From Deltaproteobacteria bacterium (GTDB lineage: Bacteria; Myxococcota; B64-G9), in assembly GCA_019307065.1 (NCBI GenBank), contig JAFDKH010000004.1, positions 1 to 57,967 of the forward strand: a DNA stretch of 57,967 bases. Direction: 5' to 3'. Below the pieces are notes generated by a model. The model saw only the letters and a program-made list of their open reading frames with translations, did no database searches and was not told where the DNA came from. Made by a program: the position numbers and the translations under genes. Positions 1-8,191 of the stretch are shown here, in pieces. Every line of letters begins with the position of its first letter. The stretch's first letter is position 1.

Positions 1-2
1 AG

Positions 3-1004
3 TTGACCGGGCGGCTGCAGCCCCTGGTTCTGGCCGACCTGCCGACGCCGGTTGTGAAATTGAAAAAACTGGAACAGAGCCTGGGCCACTCGGGTCTTTA
101 CCTGAAACAAGACAACCTCAGTTCTCGTCTGTACGGCGGCAATAAAGTCAGGAAACTCGAGTTTCTCCTGGGGCAAGCCAAGCTTGACCGAGTGACCACC
201 TTGTTGACCATGGGCGGATTTGGTTCGAATCATCTGCTGGCAACCTCGTTGCATGGGCGCAGTCTGGGATTGCGAACAGTCGGGGTCGTTTTCCCGCAGC
301 CCGATTGTGCGGCCGTACGCAGAAATATGGCCGCCAACCTGGGGGCCGGGACGGAACTTATCAAGATTCCTTCGAAATACCTGTTGCCGATCTATATTGC
401 CAAAACGCTGGCCGAAGTTCGACTCAAAGAAGGCCGCCTGCCGCGCTTGATTCCCGGAGGTGGGTCTTCGCCTTTGGGGGCCTTGGGGTTTGTCAACGCC
501 GGACTCGAGTTGGCCGCCCAGATCGTGGCTGGTGAGTTGCCCGAACCGCAGGCCGTGTTTTTGCCTTATGGAACGGGCGGTACGGCAGCCGGTCTGGCCC
601 TGGGCCTGCAACTGGCGGGCTTGAACACTAAAGTGCTTGCGGTGCGGGTAATCGACCGATTGATCGCCAATCGACCCAGGTTGGTAGTTTTTTTAAGGGC
701 GCTGGCGCGCTTGCTGGCTTCGGGCGCCGATCCGATCGGCTTGCCGGCTCGCCTGGGTGCCAATCTCGAGATTGTCCACGAGTACATTGGACCCGGCTAC
801 GGACACTCAACTCCTGAGGCCGTAAAGGCCGTAAACCTTTTTAGTGACCTTGAAGATGTTCAGCTCGAGCTGACCTATACCGGCAAGGCCGCGGCAGCCT
901 TTTGGGCGCATGCCGAATCAATTAAGGGCCCCTTGCTGTTCTGGAACACGTACTCGTCGGCCGATATCGACGAATGGGTAACAGCCGGTCAGGCGCATGG
1001 CTGA
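3..1004 (+). CDS. PLP-dependent ACC deaminase / D-cysteine desulfhydrase-like enzyme (start may lie upstream)
   Basis: This is a fold-type II PLP enzyme that resembles 1-aminocyclopropane-1-carboxylate deaminase and D-cysteine desulfhydrase. The motif GGNKVRKLEF carries the probable PLP lysine (K48). GSNH (75-78) is the usual substrate-side loop, and GTGGTAAG (191-198) is the phosphate-binding glycine loop. The length (333 aa) fits the family. The family releases ammonia, with a 2-oxoacid, from cyclic or D-amino acids, but sequence alone does not separate deaminase from desulfhydrase. The first possible codon is a TTG two bases inside the window, so no ribosome-binding site can be seen and the true start could lie further upstream. 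A PhzF-like gene follows after 17 bases, which suggests one amino-acid-related transcription unit. Confidence 0.85.
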   Translation: MTGRLQPLVLADLPTPVVKLKKLEQSLGHSGLYLKQDNLSSRLYGGNKVRKLEFLLGQAKLDRVTTLLTMGGFGSNHLLATSLHGRSLGLRTVGVVFPQPDCAAVRRNMAANLGAGTELIKIPSKYLLPIYIAKTLAEVRLKEGRLPRLIPGGGSSPLGALGFVNAGLELAAQIVAGELPEPQAVFLPYGTGGTAAGLALGLQLAGLNTKVLAVRVIDRLIANRPRLVVFLRALARLLASGADPIGLPARLGANLEIVHEYIGPGYGHSTPEAVKAVNLFSDLEDVQLELTYTGKAAAAFWAHAESIKGPLLFWNTYSSADIDEWVTAGQAHG

Positions 1005-1021
1005 TTTACTAGGGAGGTGTC

Positions 1022-1927
1022 ATGGCGGAAAATGAAATAGACATCATGCTGGTCGATGCTTTCACGACTGAAGCCTTTGCCGGGAATCCAGCCGGAGTCG
1101 TACTTGACGGAAGTCAGCTAACTGACCAGCAGATGCAGAAGATTGCCAACGAAATTCAAGTTTCAGAAACCGCCTTCTTGACCGGGCGTGAGCAAAAAAA
1201 CGTAAAGCTACGCTTTTTTACTCCGCAGGCAGAAGTGGATTTCTGTGGACATGCCGCCCTGGCGGCCGTTTCGGCCCTGGTTTGGGACAAACAATTCGAG
1301 CCGGATGGCGAGGTCACCAACCTGAACATTTTGGCCAAGTGCGGCCTGGTGCCGGTCGAGATACATCCCCATCCGGTCAGCGGAATCGAAGTGGCGCTGA
1401 CCTTCAACAAGCCGCGCTTTGCTCCGTTCGGCTATAGCCGCGAATTGCTGAGCGGTGCCCTGGGTGTCGATCAGTATCAGTTGCCGGCGCATTGGCCGCT
1501 GTCAATGGTGCATGCCGGCGTGTGGAGTCTGGTGGTACCGTTGTCAACCATCGAGGCCGTCGATCAGGCCCGACCTGATTACGATTCGCTGGCCAGATTG
1601 AACCAGAAGATCGGAGCCCTGACGACCATGTTGTACACCTGGCAGGGGCCGGTTGATTTGTACTGCCGTTGTTTCGCGCCGACGGTTGGGGTCAACGAAG
1701 ATCCGGTTACCGGAACCGGTCTGGCTGCCACGGCGGCTTTGGTAGTCAAAGAAAGGGCCATTCAGCTCAACCCGCCCCTGACTCGTCTAAACGCCGAGCA
1801 AGGCACGCCCCTGGGCCGAACCGGCAACGCCAAAATAGATGTCGCCCATGACGATAGCGGTATACTGAGTGTCAGGATTGCCGGAACGGCGGTCAAGACT
1901 ATGGAAGGCCGTCTGCGCCTTCCATAG
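1022..1927 (+). CDS. PhzF-family isomerase/epimerase-like protein
   Basis: This is a PhzF/DapF-fold protein of 301 aa, the normal family length. The N-terminal half has the catalytic-glutamate motif SETAF (E49) and TPQAEVDFCGHA (67-78). The second half has the mirrored glycine-rich loop NEDPVTGTG. Characterised members move a double bond or proton on small hydroxylated or amino-acid substrates. Most homologues, like this one, lie outside phenazine clusters and have no known substrate. AGGGAGG lies about 4 bases before the ATG, a good ribosome-binding site. It follows the PLP enzyme closely, so the two may act on the same metabolite, which is inference. The last codons and the stop lie inside a 14-bp perfect hairpin. 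Confidence 0.85.
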   Translation: MAENEIDIMLVDAFTTEAFAGNPAGVVLDGSQLTDQQMQKIANEIQVSETAFLTGREQKNVKLRFFTPQAEVDFCGHAALAAVSALVWDKQFEPDGEVTNLNILAKCGLVPVEIHPHPVSGIEVALTFNKPRFAPFGYSRELLSGALGVDQYQLPAHWPLSMVHAGVWSLVVPLSTIEAVDQARPDYDSLARLNQKIGALTTMLYTWQGPVDLYCRCFAPTVGVNEDPVTGTGLAATAALVVKERAIQLNPPLTRLNAEQGTPLGRTGNAKIDVAHDDSGILSVRIAGTAVKTMEGRLRLP

Positions 1928-1930
1928 TCT
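1896..1930. terminator. 14-bp perfect hairpin at a convergent gene junction
   Basis: Bases 1896-1909 and 1917-1929/1930 are perfectly complementary (AGACTATGG...CCATAGTCT) with a 7-base loop. The stop codon of the PhzF-like gene is inside the right arm. The junction is convergent with the gene ending at 1945. The right arm is followed by TAAAAAATT rather than a T-tract on the plus strand, and no T-tract follows on the minus strand. It is therefore a strong structure but not a textbook intrinsic terminator. It may instead stabilise mRNA 3' ends or cooperate with Rho. Confidence 0.5.
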
Positions 1931-1944
1931 AAAAAATTCTCAGG

Positions 1945-4900
1945 CTATCTCGGTCCGCAAGGATCGACGGCGCTCATCTGCCAGCTGGTGGGGTCTACCG
2001 CCCCGGCCCGGCTCATCGAAATGCGCTCGGTAACATTCGTGTTTTGACCCCAGTAGTTGCTCTGGGCGCTGACCGTCCCGCCGTTGGTGGCGGTCGTCAT
2101 TTCAATCTGGTTATTGGGGTCGGTCAAGTCGAGATACTCGACCGAGGTGACTTCGACCAGGTTGCTAGAATTATTACTATTGTTCGAGTTCTGAGAAAGA
2201 CTCACTCTCAAGTTGTCTGTTGCATAGGCATCGGAATTGACCCAGCCGCTCCAGGAGCTCGAATATGAAACAATGTCAGTACCGGATCCGGTCTGCAGGC
2301 GGCCGTAGGAAGAATAGCTTTCATTGAAATGGAAATAGGCTCGGATGGCTATATGGCCGTTGGGAATGCTCCAAGGGGCCGAATTATATACTCCGGAATA
2401 GTACGTACCGGACTGGCTTAAGGTAGCCGAAGGATCGGTAGAAGTTAGTTCGACCGAGTTGATCAGTGAGTTGCCGAAGATGTTGCAGTTGGAAATATTC
2501 GGTTCCGGCCAGGGGCTGCCATGGCTCTCGATGATGACACCCGGCAGGTTGTTGAATTTTATATTGGTGTAGGTAAGCGTTCCACTGCTTGTGCCGAGGT
2601 AACGGATGCCCTCGGCGCTGTTGTACAAGAAGGCGCAGTGGTCGATGTCCCAGCTGGTGTCTTCGAGGACCAGCCCGGCCCCGGCGTTGTCATGGAAGTA
2701 GGAGTCCTGCAGAGTGGAAGAGCTGCAATTGTTGGTTTGCATGGCGTCGCCGGGATTGTTCTGAATTTCTATAAAAGTAAGGTTGGCCCCGGAGGTGTTC
2801 AGGGCCCGGATACCGACATCTAAGTTGTTCTGGATCAGGATATTGTCGACCATGCAGTTGTCGGCATTGTTCAGGTAGAGCCCATACAGGTTGTTGTTCT
2901 CGAAGGTTGAGTAATCAAGGGTGCTGGCATCTTGTATTTCGAGGCCGACATGAGCGTAGGTAAAATCGGCGTACGAGATGTGACTGGTACCCGAACCGAC
3001 CAAACGCACTCGGTCGAAAGAAGAGGTAGTCGGAGACACGCCATGGGCGGTGAAATCGACATGCTCGCCGGATGTTCCGTTGACATTCAGGGTTCCGGTG
3101 ACGTAGATGCCGTAGTCGCCGATGCCGTCGAAATTCTGATCGGTCGGTACGAAGAGTACCTGGGTTCCGGCGTCGATAGTCAAAGTCTCGGCCGCCGGAA
3201 CGAAGGTGTCGCCGGTTATGTAGATTGTGCCCGACCAGGTCTGGCTGCTCAGATCTCCGGCCTTGTAGGGGCCGGTATCCCAGGTCTGGTCGAAAGCTAC
3301 TCCGACGAATCCCTGGATATCAACCGCTCCGGGTACGTTGTAGTCGATGCGGTCGAGTACATTCGGGAAGCTGCCCCAGTAGTTGTAGCGGGCGTTGACC
3401 GAACCCGAAAAGACCGAGACCGACATCTCCAAACCGACACCCACCTGGGCGGTATATTCAACCGAGGTGACTTCGACCAGGTTGCTGGAATTATTACTAT
3501 TGTTCGAGTTCTGGGAAAGACTCACTCTCAAGTTATTTGTTGAATAGGCGTTGGTATTCACCCAGCCACTCCAGGTGCTTGAATAGGAAGCAATGTTCGT
3601 GCCCGATCCGGTCTGCAGGCGGCCGTAGGAAGAATAGCTTTCATTGAAATGGAAATAGGCCCGGCGGACCAGACCTCCGCTCGGCGTGCTCCAGACGCTC
3701 GAGTTGTAAATCCCGGAATAGTAGGTGCCGGCCTGGGTCAGGGTAGCCGAGGGATCAGCGGTAGTCTCGGTCGTACCGGCTACCACGGAATTGCCGAAAA
3801 TATTGTTGTAGTTGATGGTCGGGTGGGGGTGCGAATTGGCCGACTCGGCCCGAATGCCGACATCGTCATTGTAGGTGATCTCGGATTGCGACAAGCTGCC
3901 GTCCGAACCGCCGACGTATTTGACGCCGATTCCTCCATTGTAGGTTATCGAGCAATCAGTGATGTCCAGATCGGAGTCGATCAAGTCGATCCCGTCGCCG
4001 CCGTTGAGGGTGATAGAACAGGCATCCAGGCTGCCGCCGTTGCTGTTGTTCAGGCGCATACAGGCGTCGCCGTTGTTGTTGCAGGTCAGTCCGGACATAG
4101 TCACATTCGAGCTGTTGTTTATATACAGTCCGAGCGCTACGTTTTGAGTGACGGTTACGTCGGTCAGGGTGGCGTTGCTGGCGCCGTTCAAATACAAGCC
4201 GTAGACTTCGTTGAAGCGGAAGGTCGAATTCGAGATCGTCGAGTCGTTTTGGATTTCTAGACCGATGTAGCCGTACTCGACGATGACATGGTTGAACAAA
4301 GACGGGTTGTCCCCGGTGACCTTGATACCCTGCCAGGCGCCGGGCTCTTTGTGATCAGAGCCGTACATGGTAAATAGCACCGGAGATTCACTGGATCCGT
4401 CGATCTGGACCTCACCGTCAATGGTGATTCCGAAATCGCCGTTTCCGTCCGAGCCCTCGTCGTAGAACATAACCAGGATATTGGTATTCGGATTGATGGT
4501 CAGAATCTCGCCGGCCGGTACGGTGACCGAGCCGGTAACGATGATTGTGCCGTACCAGGTAGTCGTGGTAACCACTCCGCCGACTGTCTGGGTGCTGGCC
4601 AGGTCAACCGTCCGATCGGTAGAATCGGTCTGCAAGTCTGAGTCTCTGACTTCCATGGTGATGGTGTACTGCCCGTCGAGCGGGTAAAGATGGGCAAGTA
4701 TCTTGGTCGTGCTAAAGGGTTCGTCCCAGTTCCCGTCGCTATCCCAATCCCAACGGACCTCCAGATCGGCTGTGGCAGTTTCCACGTCGGTACAGGCAGT
4801 CGCGTCGACGGTTACTTCCAGGGCGTCGGAAATTGTGGCGGTAAAGTCGGCTACCGGCGGGTAGTTCTTTACTTCCAGGAATACCGGTTGCGATTGGCCC

Positions 4901-7900
4901 ATGCCGATCGGATCGTTGTTGTCATAAGCCTGAGCTTGCAAGGTAATAGTCGAGCCGGTCTGGGCATTGGCCGGGACGCTATAGTCGAATTCATAGGGCG
5001 CGGTAGTGTCTTCACCCTGTTCGACACCGTCGGCCAGCAGGACAACCCTGGTGACGCTGTAGCCGCCCTGGCCGTTGGCGTCGACCAGCACGGAGTGATA
5101 TTGGTCTTGGGTCGTATCGATCGTGCCCTGTGGCCTGATTATACGCACTTCGGGAATATCACTGGCTCCGATGGCAACCTGACAGGTAGTGCTGGTCGGG
5201 GCCCCGTCGTCGTCGGTGACCGTCAGACTCACTGTGAACGTGTCTTCAATGGCGAACGAGTGAGTCAGGGTCGGGTTGGCTCCGTTGTCGAAGTTTCCGG
5301 TCCCGTCACCAAAATTGAAAGTGTAATTTTCGATCGTACCGTCGTCGTCATATGACGAAGAGGCGTCGAAGTTGAGAACCTCATCGATCTGGCCCGAGCC
5401 GGGGCAGAATAAGACGGCATGCGGTGGGTCGTTCTGGGTCTCGGTTACGACTACTAGCATAGTGTCGGAGCCGGTGGCTCCCAGATTGTCGGTTACGGTC
5501 AGTAAAACATTGTAGGTATTCGCCAAAGCGAAGGTATGGGTGATATTCGGGTTGGAGCCGTTGTCGACAGCCGGCAAACCGTCGCCGAAGGTGAAAGTGT
5601 AGTTCTCGACTGTCCCGTCGATATCGTACGAGCCGTCTCCGGAAAAAGAAGCCTCGATACCGGCCGTGGCATTCGAGTCGCCGCTCAAGACCGCCACCGG
5701 TTGCTGGTTGACCGGTGTCGTGATCGTTACGGTTACAGCGCTGCTGTCGACTCCCTGATAAGAGGCCGTGATTTGAGCCTGGCCTTCGCCGGTCCCGGTC
5801 GCCAGGCCTTTGTTGCCCGGCGCATTCGAGACCTGGGCCTTGCTGTCGTCGGTCGAATCCCAATAGGCCAGTTCGGTGATATTGCGATCTACAGCGTCTG
5901 AGTAATGCCCCATGGCGGTATATTGCACGGTTTCACCGACTTCGATCGAGGCATCGACCGGAGTGAGCGTGATCGATTCGAGGGTCGGCGCAACGACCGC
6001 CAGACGTGATGAGTTGCTATCGATGTTGTCCTTGGAAGCGCTGATATAAGTGTTGCCTTCCGAAAGTGTCGTAGCCACGCCTTCGGAGCCGGCTGCGTTG
6101 GAGACGGTGGCTACGTCTTCGTCGGTCGAATTCCAGGCGACTTCTGCAGTCAGGGGAAGTTGGCTGCCGTCACTATAATGGCCGGTGGCCGTGAAATTGA
6201 CCGAGGCCCCCAAGACCACCGAGGGATTGTCCGGCTCGATCGAGATAGAAGAAAGTGTCGCGGTAGTAACCGACAGCTGGACCGGACCCGAAGCAACCTG
6301 ATTGGACGAAATGCACCAGACGGTTGTATTGCCGACTCCCACAGCGGTTGCTTGACCTTTATTGTCTACACTATTGCCGATTTCAGCCACCAGTGTGCTG
6401 CCCACATACCAGGTAACCATGTTGGTGACTTCGGCCTGGGAGGTGTCGTTGAAGGTTGCCGTGGCGGTGTACTGCAAGTTCTCTCCGACCGGTAACGAGA
6501 CGGTCGCCGGAACAACCACGATCGAGACGATCTCGATGTTTTTAACCTGCAGGGTTTGCAGGCCGGTTGTCCCGTTCAGATCGGCGCTGATCTCGGTCGG
6601 TCCTTCGCTCAGGCCGGTAGCCGTGCCTTTGTTGGCGCCGACGTTGGAGATGATGGCCACGCTCTTGTCACTAGAGTCCCAGTCGACCGAGTTGGTGATG
6701 TCGACCACATTTTGATCACTGTAGTGCCCGTAGGCGGTGAAGGCGAGTTGCTGGCCGATCGGCAGGGTCGGATTGACCGGTGAGATCTCTATCGAGACCA
6801 GGTCGGCCGAGTTGACCGTCATGGTGATCCGGTTGCTTTCGATGACCCCCAGCGAGGCCCAAATCTCAGCGCTGCCGAATTCGAGCGCTTCGGCCAGGCC
6901 GTCTGTTTGATCGTCGAAAACGACCTTGGACAAATCGCTGGAGTTCCAGGTGACCATCGAAGTGATATCGAGCAATTGATTGTCGGAGTAGCGGCCCATG
7001 GCCGAGAATTGCACTTCGGTTCCCACGGGCACACTGGGAGCCACCGGCTCAATCGTTATTTCTTGCAAGGTCGCCGAGGTGACCGTAAGGCTGACCGGGC
7101 CGCTGATTACACTGCCGCTGATGGCGGTGATCGAGGTGCTGCCTTCGGCCAGGGCGGTACAGAAGCCTTCTTGGCCGGCTTCGGCGGAGAAATCGGCCAC
7201 GACCTTGTTAGAGCTCATCCAGGTGACGACCTTGGTCAAGTCGGCGGTCGAGTCGTCCGAGTAGGTCCCGGTGGCCTTGAACTCCTGGACGGCCCCGAGT
7301 GGCAGTGTCGGATCGAGGGGCGAGACCGCGATCGAAATCAAAGCCACTTCAGTGACAGTAACAGTCACCGGGTCGCTGATCAGATCGTCTAGGCGGGCAT
7401 TTATCTCGACTTCACCCGAAGCCAGGCCGATGGCCACGCCCTTCGAACCGGGATTGTTGGAGATTGATACCAAAGTCGGGTTGCTGCTCTCCCAGATGAC
7501 GTCTTCGGTAATCTCTTTAGTGCTGTTGTCCAGATAGGTTCCCTGAGCAACGAAACTTCGCGAGGCGCCCAGCTGAATTTGAGCCACTGGCGGTTCGATT
7601 GTGATTTTGGTCAGGCGATTGGATTCGCTGACAACCTCGAGGACCGCCGGAGGGTCGCTGGTCAGGTTGCCGGCCGTGGCGGTTATCAAAGTCGTGCCGC
7701 CTTCGGTGACACCGGTTGCCAGGCCGTTTATGTCTATGCGGGCGACACTCTCGTTGGTAGAATGCCAGACGACTTCAGGAGAAATGTCACGGGTCGAACC
7801 GTCGTTGAAGTGGCCGGTCGCGGTGAATTGCTTGGTTTCATCTTCGGCGATTTTTGCCGATTCGGGACTGACCGTAATTCCCAGAAGCTGTGCATTGGGA

Positions 7901-7986
7901 GATGTGCCGGAAGAACAGCCACCCAGCAAACCGCCGAAAATTATCAGGACAGACAAACTCGCAATCAACCATCGATTACCGATCAT
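1945..7986 (-). CDS. Giant lipoprotein with eight Big_2 Ig-like domains, PKD domains and two beta-helix modules
   Basis: This is a predicted exported lipoprotein of 2013 aa. The start is placed at 7986 because GAGGAGGA precedes that ATG and a likely promoter overlaps the longer possible start at 8064. The leader ends in the lipobox LGGC. Eight Big_2-type repeats of about 92 aa follow (about 34-770), each with a pattern like ATGHYSDG..DIT..V.W.S. Two PKD domains (about 785-960), an Ig-like domain and a third PKD (to about 1130) come next. The C-terminal 880 aa are two 440-aa modules of right-handed beta-helix repeats rich in short N-rich turns. Such architectures are typical of adhesins or surface scaffolds. 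The substrate or partner cannot be read from the sequence. Confidence 0.9.
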   Translation of the reverse strand: MIGNRWLIASLSVLIIFGGLLGGCSSGTSPNAQLLGITVSPESAKIAEDETKQFTATGHFNDGSTRDISPEVVWHSTNESVARIDINGLATGVTEGGTTLITATAGNLTSDPPAVLEVVSESNRLTKITIEPPVAQIQLGASRSFVAQGTYLDNSTKEITEDVIWESSNPTLVSISNNPGSKGVAIGLASGEVEINARLDDLISDPVTVTVTEVALISIAVSPLDPTLPLGAVQEFKATGTYSDDSTADLTKVVTWMSSNKVVADFSAEAGQEGFCTALAEGSTSITAISGSVISGPVSLTVTSATLQEITIEPVAPSVPVGTEVQFSAMGRYSDNQLLDITSMVTWNSSDLSKVVFDDQTDGLAEALEFGSAEIWASLGVIESNRITMTVNSADLVSIEISPVNPTLPIGQQLAFTAYGHYSDQNVVDITNSVDWDSSDKSVAIISNVGANKGTATGLSEGPTEISADLNGTTGLQTLQVKNIEIVSIVVVPATVSLPVGENLQYTATATFNDTSQAEVTNMVTWYVGSTLVAEIGNSVDNKGQATAVGVGNTTVWCISSNQVASGPVQLSVTTATLSSISIEPDNPSVVLGASVNFTATGHYSDGSQLPLTAEVAWNSTDEDVATVSNAAGSEGVATTLSEGNTYISASKDNIDSNSSRLAVVAPTLESITLTPVDASIEVGETVQYTAMGHYSDAVDRNITELAYWDSTDDSKAQVSNAPGNKGLATGTGEGQAQITASYQGVDSSAVTVTITTPVNQQPVAVLSGDSNATAGIEASFSGDGSYDIDGTVENYTFTFGDGLPAVDNGSNPNITHTFALANTYNVLLTVTDNLGATGSDTMLVVVTETQNDPPHAVLFCPGSGQIDEVLNFDASSSYDDDGTIENYTFNFGDGTGNFDNGANPTLTHSFAIEDTFTVSLTVTDDDGAPTSTTCQVAIGASDIPEVRIIRPQGTIDTTQDQYHSVLVDANGQGGYSVTRVVLLADGVEQGEDTTAPYEFDYSVPANAQTGSTITLQAQAYDNNDPIGMGQSQPVFLEVKNYPPVADFTATISDALEVTVDATACTDVETATADLEVRWDWDSDGNWDEPFSTTKILAHLYPLDGQYTITMEVRDSDLQTDSTDRTVDLASTQTVGGVVTTTTWYGTIIVTGSVTVPAGEILTINPNTNILVMFYDEGSDGNGDFGITIDGEVQIDGSSESPVLFTMYGSDHKEPGAWQGIKVTGDNPSLFNHVIVEYGYIGLEIQNDSTISNSTFRFNEVYGLYLNGASNATLTDVTVTQNVALGLYINNSSNVTMSGLTCNNNGDACMRLNNSNGGSLDACSITLNGGDGIDLIDSDLDITDCSITYNGGIGVKYVGGSDGSLSQSEITYNDDVGIRAESANSHPHPTINYNNIFGNSVVAGTTETTADPSATLTQAGTYYSGIYNSSVWSTPSGGLVRRAYFHFNESYSSYGRLQTGSGTNIASYSSTWSGWVNTNAYSTNNLRVSLSQNSNNSNNSSNLVEVTSVEYTAQVGVGLEMSVSVFSGSVNARYNYWGSFPNVLDRIDYNVPGAVDIQGFVGVAFDQTWDTGPYKAGDLSSQTWSGTIYITGDTFVPAAETLTIDAGTQVLFVPTDQNFDGIGDYGIYVTGTLNVNGTSGEHVDFTAHGVSPTTSSFDRVRLVGSGTSHISYADFTYAHVGLEIQDASTLDYSTFENNNLYGLYLNNADNCMVDNILIQNNLDVGIRALNTSGANLTFIEIQNNPGDAMQTNNCSSSTLQDSYFHDNAGAGLVLEDTSWDIDHCAFLYNSAEGIRYLGTSSGTLTYTNIKFNNLPGVIIESHGSPWPEPNISNCNIFGNSLINSVELTSTDPSATLSQSGTYYSGVYNSAPWSIPNGHIAIRAYFHFNESYSSYGRLQTGSGTDIVSYSSSWSGWVNSDAYATDNLRVSLSQNSNNSNNSSNLVEVTSVEYLDLTDPNNQIEMTTATNGGTVSAQSNYWGQNTNVTERISMSRAGAVDPTSWQMSAVDPCGPR
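2141..2340 (-). repeat. 200-bp intragenic repeat, copy 2 (partner at 3461-3660)
   Basis: This block matches 3461-3660 with about 18 differences in 200 bases by eye and no gaps, at an offset of exactly 1320 bases (440 codons). The final 55 or so bases are identical. It encodes the segment with the motifs FNESYSSYGRL and SQNSNNSNNSSN at the end of the second beta-helix module. Sequence on both sides has diverged much more, so similarity is concentrated in this block. Confidence 0.9.
3461..3660 (-). repeat. 200-bp intragenic repeat, copy 1 (partner at 2141-2340)
   Basis: This is the partner of the block at 2141-2340 and encodes the same segment at the end of the first beta-helix module (about residues 1442-1508). 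Its conservation at DNA level, against diverged flanks, points to gene conversion or strong constraint. Confidence 0.9.
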
Positions 7987-8034
7987 GGATTCCTCCTCAT
8001 CGCTATACGTCATTATTATCAACGGATTTCGTGC

Positions 8035-8064
8035 ATTCTCGCGGTCTAACCCGTTGCCTGTCAA
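8035..8064 (-). promoter_or_regulatory. Candidate sigma70-type promoter of the Big_2/PKD lipoprotein gene
   Basis: On the minus strand, TTGACA (8064-8059) and GAGAAT (8040-8035) are spaced by 18 bases, about 50 bases before the ATG at 7986. A perfect 8-bp hairpin (8066-8084) directly abuts the -35 box. The assignment rests on consensus matching only. Confidence 0.5.
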
Positions 8065-8065
8065 C

Positions 8066-8084
8066 CCCTGCCGTTGCGGCAGGG
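8066..8084. other. Perfect 8-bp inverted repeat next to a -35 box
   Basis: CCCTGCCG and CGGCAGGG are separated by three bases. The repeat lies between the end of the Cys-rich gene and the -35 box of the downstream gene. No T-tract follows on either strand, so a terminator role is weak. An operator, or a hairpin at the upstream transcript's 3' end, is equally possible. Confidence 0.5.
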
Positions 8085-8191
8085 ATCAAGACAGCAGACG
8101 GAAAAGCTCTGGAGTTTCCAACTATTTATAATTATAGAAGAAGTTTGCTGACCGGATTATTTTCGGGCTGACAATATCGAGCTGCGAACGG

